DNA from: Isoperla grammatica
Lineage: Eukaryota; Arthropoda; Insecta; Plecoptera; Perlodidae
Length of the DNA stretch: 64,000 nt
Assembly (NCBI GenBank): GCA_945910005.1
Contig: OX246746.1
Coordinates: 34,310,686 to 34,374,685, forward strand
Direction: 5' to 3'
A model generated the notes under the pieces. It ran no database searches. It saw only the letters and a list, made by a program, of their open reading frames with translations, and was not told the origin of the DNA. The position numbers and the translations under genes are program-made. This document shows positions 59,301-64,000 of this stretch, one piece after another (the stretch's first letter is position 1; the number at the start of each line of letters is the position of its first letter).

Positions 59301-62300
59301 ATATCATACCTTTGAATTTCCATGCTACCTAATTATTAACAGAACTTAAATCTAAGTTTGAGTGATCATTGCTGAGATTATGAGATTAGAGCAAGTTTGT
59401 TTAAACTCTATTTTTATTTTACACAAGTTTAATTTCCCTCAGGCTGGTGGCAAACTCAATGACCTGGAGTGTGGTGGAATGCAGTCCCCTTGTGTGGTCT
59501 GCTACCTGAATGAAGAGGGGGACATAGCCAGTGCAGCAGTTTTGGCTGAAGGTTCCGTAATACAAACGATAGAAAATGTCCCCGACTCGTACATTGTTAT
59601 CGTACTGTGTGCGTCTTTCTTCATGTACGATTGTGTGTACCCAAAAGCATATGAAGGGTTACTTCATTTCCTAGAAAAAGAGATCTTGAACATAAGTACT
59701 AAGTTTGACAAATGTCCAGTTCTGTACACAACGTTTGTTAAAGAATTTAACCTAGTAAAACTGCCAACTGTTGTGTAAGTACTATGTACTAACGTTAAAG
59801 GGTAGTCTCACTGTAAAAACCGCGCCAAATTCACGGTTTTTATTTATATTTTGAGAACACTACACAATATTGAAAAAGAGATGATTGAGCCAAACTTGGT
59901 TTCGTAAGAGCTACAATCTGGATTAACAAAACTTCAAAGATTGTTATCATTACGGTTGTTAGCCTATTTAAAAAATATTTTAATTAATTAATTCGTTAAT
60001 TGGTTTCTCAAATAACAACAGTAATGATAGAAATATTTGAAATTTTGTTAATCCAGATTGTAGCTCTTACAAAACCAAGTTTGGCTTGATAATCGCTTTT
60101 CCAATATTGTGTAGTGTTTTCAAAATATAAATTTAAAACGTTAATTTGGCGCGGTTTTTACAGTGAGACTACCCTTTACCGTTAAGGATGTGTGAGTATG
60201 TAGTACTAGTATAGGTACTTCTGGTATTGAGTAGAGAAAAAAAAACAGGATTCGGGCTGTAAAATCATAATCTAGGCCTAAGCCTCATTACGAAAAGATT
60301 ACTCTACTATTATGTACCTAATTGTATTATGTAATTATTGTTATGGTGATGTAAAATGAATACATTTCATCACATATTTCATGTTCATAAGTAATTCAAC
60401 AGAAACGTTGCGTGCGGCACCAGGTTACTTCCGGTTCAGGAGACCGAGTAGGTTTTTATTAGTAGTGGCCAACGATATCAATTATTCGATATGATATCGC
60501 TATCGTCAGCAAATTGATGTTATTTTTGATATCGTCTCACCATATCGGAAATATCGCGATATCGAACAAAACATTTCAAAGTCGAAAATTAATCATCATA
60601 CGTCCTTGTCAGCGTCACGCCTGTTGCTTTGGTGTGGTTTGGTATTTGTTTGGTATGGTTTGTTTGTTCTGTGTCGTAATCCGTGTTCGGTTTTGGTTTA
60701 TCAAATACCGGGTTTATCATGAGCAAGATATTGGTGATAATTGAATTTGGAGGACGCATGAAGAGAGTATAGTTTGATACCGGAAAATGTGATGCTAAAC
60801 CCCATAGGGCACTAATCATTGAAAGTTTTAAAGAGAGTCCATTAAATGATTCACATTTACAGCACTTGTTTCTGGATGCATTTCATTCAACACAACAGTC
60901 ATAGACACGTCAACGTCATACGATCGCGGAAACGCCATCTTTGATGGGTCGAAGTCAAAAGCGCTGGTCGATAGTCGAAGGTCGATACAATAGCAAACGC
61001 ACCGGCGCACCACGCTCGCACAAGTAGCTCATTCTCCACGTACTTGAACAATTGTGATCAATTGACGAGATAGTATTGGCAAAATGTTTCGATATCGCGA
61101 TATTAATATAATTTTTTTTAATTTCGATATCGCGATACAATATCGGCAAAATGGCGCCGATATCGATATTGAAAAAAATATCGTTGGCCACCATTAGTGT
61201 TTATTGTCATTGAAGTCATTTTCCACTCGCCATTGCACTATACACTGATGTCATGAAGTCATTATACACCTTTTCAGTGAACCGCAAGTGCACCTGGTGC
61301 TTAACAGTATCAATCAATCATGATTAAGCAATAATCAATCAATAATTCTTCAAATAATTCAAAATGTATCCGTTTCATAATCATTTTACTGGACGTGCGT
61401 CTTATGGTGGGTTTACAGCTAAGTGTTGGGAGCGAAGCGAGGGCGCGAGTTCCAGTCAGCGACCGGGTTCCCGTGAAACTCGGCCACTGATTGAAGCTCG
61501 TGCCCTCGCTTCGCTCCCAACGCTTGGCTGTAAATTCACCATTAGTGTAAGATTGTGTATATATATATATATTCTCGGGGCACAACAACCTCAAGAGGCG
61601 AGGAGCACGTAAGCCAACCAGCGAACCGCTTGAAACAAACCCGCGCAGTAGCGATTGCTGATTGGCTCAGAGCGGGAGTGTGTCTCGCCTGTGATGAAAG
61701 CAGGAGAAAGGTTGCTGTGTCCCGAGTATACAAGGGCACATTCAGGGTTCTTACATTATGTAAAAATATAAATCTTAATCATGAGTACCATGTACCACCA
61801 AGGGGCCATGTTCTGTACTCAACGTTTTTTAAATACTGTATATAGTAAGTAACTTAAAGCAGCTGCAAACCAGTGTATATAAAAGCAGTTCACTGCAATG
61901 TGTTGCATTGGTACACCTACTTTGTTGTACACCTACCATTTGTTCCCAAAATGTTATTTGCACAGTATTTTTTGTATTAAGCATGTCCCTCAATAAAGAT
62001 ACTATACATATGTAATTGTCTATCATATTGTATTTCAGCACAATTTTTTTTAATACATCCAAACACTTTTAGTGTTTGAATAGGTCCAAACATCCTTTTC
62101 ATTTGAATCTTTTCAAACATCCTTTTCATTTGAATCTTTTCAAACATCCTCAAATGTTTTACTTTTCAAACATTGTTTGTGTTTTAAAAAGTTAAGACGT
62201 GTAATTATGTTTAAAATATAGGTACAAACACTTTTGTAAAAAAATGTTTGAAAGTAAGACACTTCATTATTAGAGTGTGGTGCTGAGAAGTGGAAATAAG

Positions 62301-63711
62301 TATTGAATATTCAATAATTTGTCTCACGAATAGACCATAGGCCTACTCTTGAATCTTGACTTAAAAGCAATGAGGACAAAAGAATTTTTAACATTCGGGA
62401 TGCGTTTTCGACATTTTGCTTTTTACATTTTGACTAAAAATACAAAATTATAAATAGCACGCTAGTACAGTGGGAAAATTTGAAATTACAAAATGGCGGT
62501 CAAAATGGCGGCGGTACTGACGTAGCGGTCACGTGGGTGTGACGTAGCGGTCACGTGGGCTATGACGTAGTAGTCACGTGGTCCGCCGCCATCTTGCACC
62601 ACAAAGCACCACAAAATGCTGCGCCAGAAACCCCACTTTTACCCTACTCTCAGGCCTAGGTATTTCATTGATTTTGAGCCTGTACGTTTGCTCAACCACA
62701 CGGTTTTCCCTATCCACATTATCAAAAAAAATCCACAAATGCCTACATTAATTATTGTATATTGAATTTTCTTCCAATTATATCATTTTCTTCAAGTATG
62801 TTTTGTTATTTTTAGATAAAGCTTGGAGGTGGTATCATAATGAAAAAACAAAAATGGGAGGACATAAATAATGAATCGAATAACGACTCCCAGTTCGTCA
62901 AAAAAATGGCCGTCGCAGTTTGGGGTGACGATGCTCTTTCGAAAAGAACAGTGGGGGGCAATCCTGCCAATGCCAGGGAAAATGCAGATGGGGAGCGTCA
63001 CGCTGGGTTAACACCTGCAAAAATTAACATCATCAAAAGTATGTTATTTTGAACTGGAAATATAGTAACAAACTGGTTTTAAGTAGTGTTTGGAATAGGG
63101 TCAATCAAAAAACTATTTGTATATTGTGTAATGTCTGTTTCGAGACTACTTGTTACTGTGGAGTACATATAGTCTTTATCACGTAGTACACTAGTGAGTG
63201 TCTACGTCACGGGCGGGCGAATCTTGACCAATCAGCGGGCCGCAATTTCAAATACCGATTGCTGACTGGTCAAGATTCGCCGGCCCGTGACGTAGACACT
63301 CACTACCTTAGCGTACGGCTAGTATAACAGACTTCAAAATAATTATAAGCCTATACACATAATTTTTCAATATTAGGCTATATCAGCATTGCTATGTTTT
63401 TCTTTCACAGACAAGTTTCGAGAGAAGCTGGTTAAGCGGTACCCAAACAACACTGAGATTGTGGAGGAAAAATTAAAATGTGTCACAAAATTTATAAACA
63501 AAAGTGTAACACACTTAGGAAAACCGTCAAGACCGTCGTCGCTCATAAAGAACCAGACAAGGTTAGTTTGACTTCATATGGGCTTAACTTAAAAAAGTAA
63601 TCGTACTTTATACTCCCGAGATATTTTATTGTTTATGTATGCGTTTACTCTTCCAGGATTCCACAGACGTGTAACCAACCAAGTAACCATGGACCATGGA
63701 TGTACACATAA
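47391..63711 (+). CDS. BEN-domain gene, eight exons, with 12.4-kb transposon in an intron
   Basis: Exons at 47391-47524, 47643-47910, 48613-48701, 49254-49325, 49408-49497, 62816-63038, 63411-63561 and 63657-63711 join in consistent phase. Upstream exon(s) are missing or unrecognised. Exon 2 encodes a coiled coil (LDLLAKLESSKNKV...LNKRLRKQL). Exons 6-7 encode a BEN domain: LGGGIIMKKQKWEDI, DSQFVKKMAVAVWGDDAL, GLTPAKINIIK, FREKLVKRYP. BEN domains bind DNA or chromatin proteins and are usually found in transcriptional repressors. There are two oddities. An in-frame TAA at 47787 lies in exon 2, and exon 2 needs a GC donor (GAAG|GCGAAC) to keep phase with exon 3. So exon 2 may be damaged, alternative or wrongly placed. 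The intron 49498-62815 holds the CACTA element. The end of the gene at TAA 63709-63711 is well supported. Confidence 0.7.
49786..49919. repeat. hAT-like fragment left of the CACTA element
   Basis: TAGGGGTGTGCGAATAGTGA begins a stretch of GAATATCGAATA motifs that stops at the CACTA terminus. Related TATTGAATATTCAATAAT sequence follows the right terminus at about 62300-62330, so the CACTA element may have landed in this older repeat. Confidence 0.5.
49920..49949 (+). repeat. Left terminal inverted repeat of CACTA element
   Basis: Thirty bases starting CACTCTTAGAATGAAACGTC, matched by 62248-62277 on the other strand with four mismatches. Confidence 0.85.
50888..53723 (-). CDS. CACTA/EnSpm-like zinc-finger transposase, intact
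   Basis: Three exons, 53723-53468, 53352-53180 and 52942-50888, join with GT-AG borders and no stop into 827 residues. Residues 5-57 form two C2H2 fingers (C5, C8, H21, H26 and C36, C39, H52, H57), a likely DNA-binding part. The core shows ELYYDDVEIVNPLG (D282/D283), VGDTLASNYVGGY followed by CRTC (D377), CFPHDFMHVFPEGM (D472) and MVHLP...CMRFEAAHYHF (E637). Plant CACTA transposases carry equivalent DGFNPF, DxPA and DxMHIEKN sites, so I infer a DDE-type strand-transfer enzyme acting on the CACTC ends. It is transcribed away from the SAMD3-like gene. The same family, with stops, is at 13397-16482. The start is the ATG directly before the first finger. Confidence in family is high; the exact catalytic residues are inferred. 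Confidence 0.87.
53724..54611. promoter_or_regulatory. Shared divergent promoter region of the CACTA genes
   Basis: These 888 bp separate the start codons of the two divergent genes, so both promoters must lie here unless 5' untranslated exons lie elsewhere. The right end (about 54530-54611, with GTTGCTTTGGTGTGGTTTGG) is copied, along with exon 1, in the element at 60464-61192. I see no clear TATA box at a fixed distance. Confidence 0.5.
54612..59778 (+). CDS. PB1-like/SAMD3-like accessory protein of the CACTA element
   Basis: Seven exons (54612-54987, 56533-56717, 57101-57346, 57580-57719, 58134-58314, 58709-58918, 59443-59778) join in phase into 557 residues. Residues about 3-88 look like a PB1/ubiquitin-like domain with an acidic YDDDFKEYIDIVDDDD segment (61-76), a likely protein-interaction surface. 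A Ser/Thr/Pro linker follows. The rest matches the architecture of SAMD3-like proteins: LLNIVPRPSSSQYNNYCRTV, REWIKKEPENI..FPHF, FMHTFNVTMETL, CVVCYLNEEGDIASAAVLAE and FMYDCVYPKAYEGLLHFLEK. No enzymatic motif is seen. By position and by pairing at a second locus it is probably the second protein of the transposon, but its function is unknown. An upstream in-frame GTG is not needed; ATG 54612 is the first good start. A donor-like GTAAGT overlaps the stop, so a further exon is possible. Confidence 0.8.
55030..55370. repeat. AGGCCT-rich tract in intron 1
   Basis: Dense TAGGCC/CCTAGG hexamers in the first intron of the accessory gene, followed by a poly-C run near 55417. Confidence 0.75.
58985..59111. 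mobile_element. Harbinger-type MITE, 127 bp
   Basis: Ends TGGCTCGTTTACAGACTTGC and an inverse with a few mismatches, flanked by TAA at 58982-58984 and 59112-59114. It lies in the last intron of the accessory gene. Confidence 0.8.
59799..60175. mobile_element. TTAA-type foldback MITE, 377 bp
   Basis: Arms of about 170 bp start AGGGTAGTCTCACTGTAAAA and end in the inverse. The target is TTAA at 59795-59798 and TTAC at 60176-60179, so one copy of the duplication has mutated. It begins 20 bp after the stop codon of the accessory gene. Confidence 0.8.
60464..61192. mobile_element. TIR element carrying a captured exon (Pack-TYPE-like)
   Basis: Ends AGTGGCCAACGATAT and the inverse of ATATCGTTGGCCACC, flanked by ATTAGT at 60458-60463 and 61193-61198. 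Near both ends are clusters of GATATCGCGATAT. The middle (60616-60882) is a copy of the promoter and first exon of the accessory gene at 54612. Confidence 0.75.
60616..60882 (+). pseudogene. Captured promoter and first exon of the accessory gene
   Basis: Collinear with about 54530-54776, including TTATCAAATACCGGGTTTAT before the ATG at 60719 and ATTGAATTTGGAG..CGC after it. There are small insertions in the upstream part and point changes. A tryptophan codon of the parent is TAG here (near 60769), so the copy is not coding. It ends abruptly inside exon 1 at CTGGATGCATT. Confidence 0.85.
61405..61541. mobile_element. Harbinger-type MITE, 137 bp
   Basis: Ends TGGTGGGTTTACAGC and the inverse of GCTGTAAATTCACCA, with long GGGAGCGAAGCGAGGG arms, flanked by TTA at 61402-61404 and 61542-61544. 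Confidence 0.8.
62248..62277 (-). repeat. Right terminal inverted repeat of CACTA element
   Basis: Reads CACTCTAATAATGAAGTGTC on the minus strand. Just inside lie several TTTTCAAACAT motifs (62110-62180). Confidence 0.85.
63192..63305. mobile_element. Palindromic MITE in BEN-gene intron, 114 bp
   Basis: TAGTGAGTGTCTACGTCACG pairs with its inverse at the other end, and the stem continues through GCGAATCTTGACCAATCAGC. It lies between BEN-domain exons 6 and 7. Confidence 0.75.
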
Positions 63712-64000
63712 TTTTCCTACGCTACCGTTTCCACTCGCAAATTGCGTACAGTATTAACTGAAGTATTATTATTATATTATAGTTAATAGATTATATTTAG
63801 TGATACGTGAAAATAGCATTTTCAATTGTCATTTTATAGCGTTTTGTAGCATCTATTTTTTTGCCAAGATTAAAAAACTTGAGAATGAAGTTTTCTCAAA
63901 TTTTTATTTTTAAATCATGTCATACTATTAAAATTAAAATCAACCAAATTGCATTTATCATAAACAAAGTATAATTACTATGTTAAATATAATAAAATAG

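Larger units (their letters stand above)
49920..62277. mobile_element. CACTA/EnSpm transposon, 12,358 bp, two genes
   Basis: The termini are CACTCTTAGAATGAA at the left and, inverted, CACTCTAATAATGAA at the right. The alignment extends through GTCTTACTTTCAA for 30 bp with four mismatches. TG directly abuts both ends and may be a 2-bp target duplication; 2-3 bp is usual for CACTA. Both ends continue with clusters of TGTTTGAA/TTCAAACA motifs (about five each over 200-300 bp), as expected of transposase-binding subterminal repeats. Inside are an intact transposase gene (minus) and an intact SAMD3-like gene (plus), divergently arranged, plus later MITE insertions at 58985, 59799, 60464 and 61405. 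It looks potentially autonomous. Confidence 0.85.

Overview
The window is eukaryotic nuclear DNA. It is AT-rich and intron-bearing with GT-AG splice sites, and it is crowded with DNA transposons, MITEs, SINEs, decayed LINEs and tandem repeats. Tracts of the hexamer AGGCCT, long poly-G/poly-C runs and a BEN-domain gene suggest a marine invertebrate, possibly an echinoderm or other deuterostome. That placement is an impression of style; no rRNA or mitochondrial marker is present to confirm it.

Layout. 1-9.6 kb: a tRNA-like SINE head, a 4.3-kb element with roughly 0.8-kb inverted arms (itself hit by SINEs, one SINE inserted in another), then mostly unannotatable DNA. 9.7-12.7 kb: hAT and Harbinger-type nonautonomous elements. 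13.4-16.5 kb: a dead CACTA/EnSpm-like zinc-finger transposase, one reading frame with four in-frame stops and a 384-bp SINE flanked by an 11-bp target duplication. 17.9-26.5 kb: a dead SAM + SAMD3-like gene in at least four exons, with MITEs in its introns. 26.5-28.7 kb: piggyBac and LINE remnants. 30.0-30.8 kb: a 68-bp minisatellite. 31.4-38.3 kb: a 6.8-kb element whose ends are inverted arrays of short tandem repeats, hosting several MITEs. 40.3-41.2 kb: a 184-bp tandem array. 43-47 kb: a PHD-finger open frame and more MITEs.

47.4-63.7 kb is the most informative part. A host-like BEN-domain gene (eight recognisable plus-strand exons) holds in one intron a 12,358-bp CACTA-type transposon (49920-62277) with 30-bp near-perfect terminal inverted repeats beginning CACTC. 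The transposon carries two apparently intact, divergently transcribed genes. One is a three-exon, 827-residue zinc-finger transposase. The other is a seven-exon, 557-residue protein with a PB1-like N-terminus and a SAMD3-like C-terminal half. The same two gene types sit together, decayed, at 13.4-26.5 kb. I infer that the SAMD3-like protein is the accessory partner of this animal CACTA lineage, with either a SAM or a PB1-like interaction domain at its N-terminus. Within the transposon's right part, a small TIR element carries a copy of the accessory gene's promoter and first exon, a Pack-TYPE-like capture.

I see no rRNA gene, no canonical tRNA gene, no CRISPR array and nothing prokaryotic.
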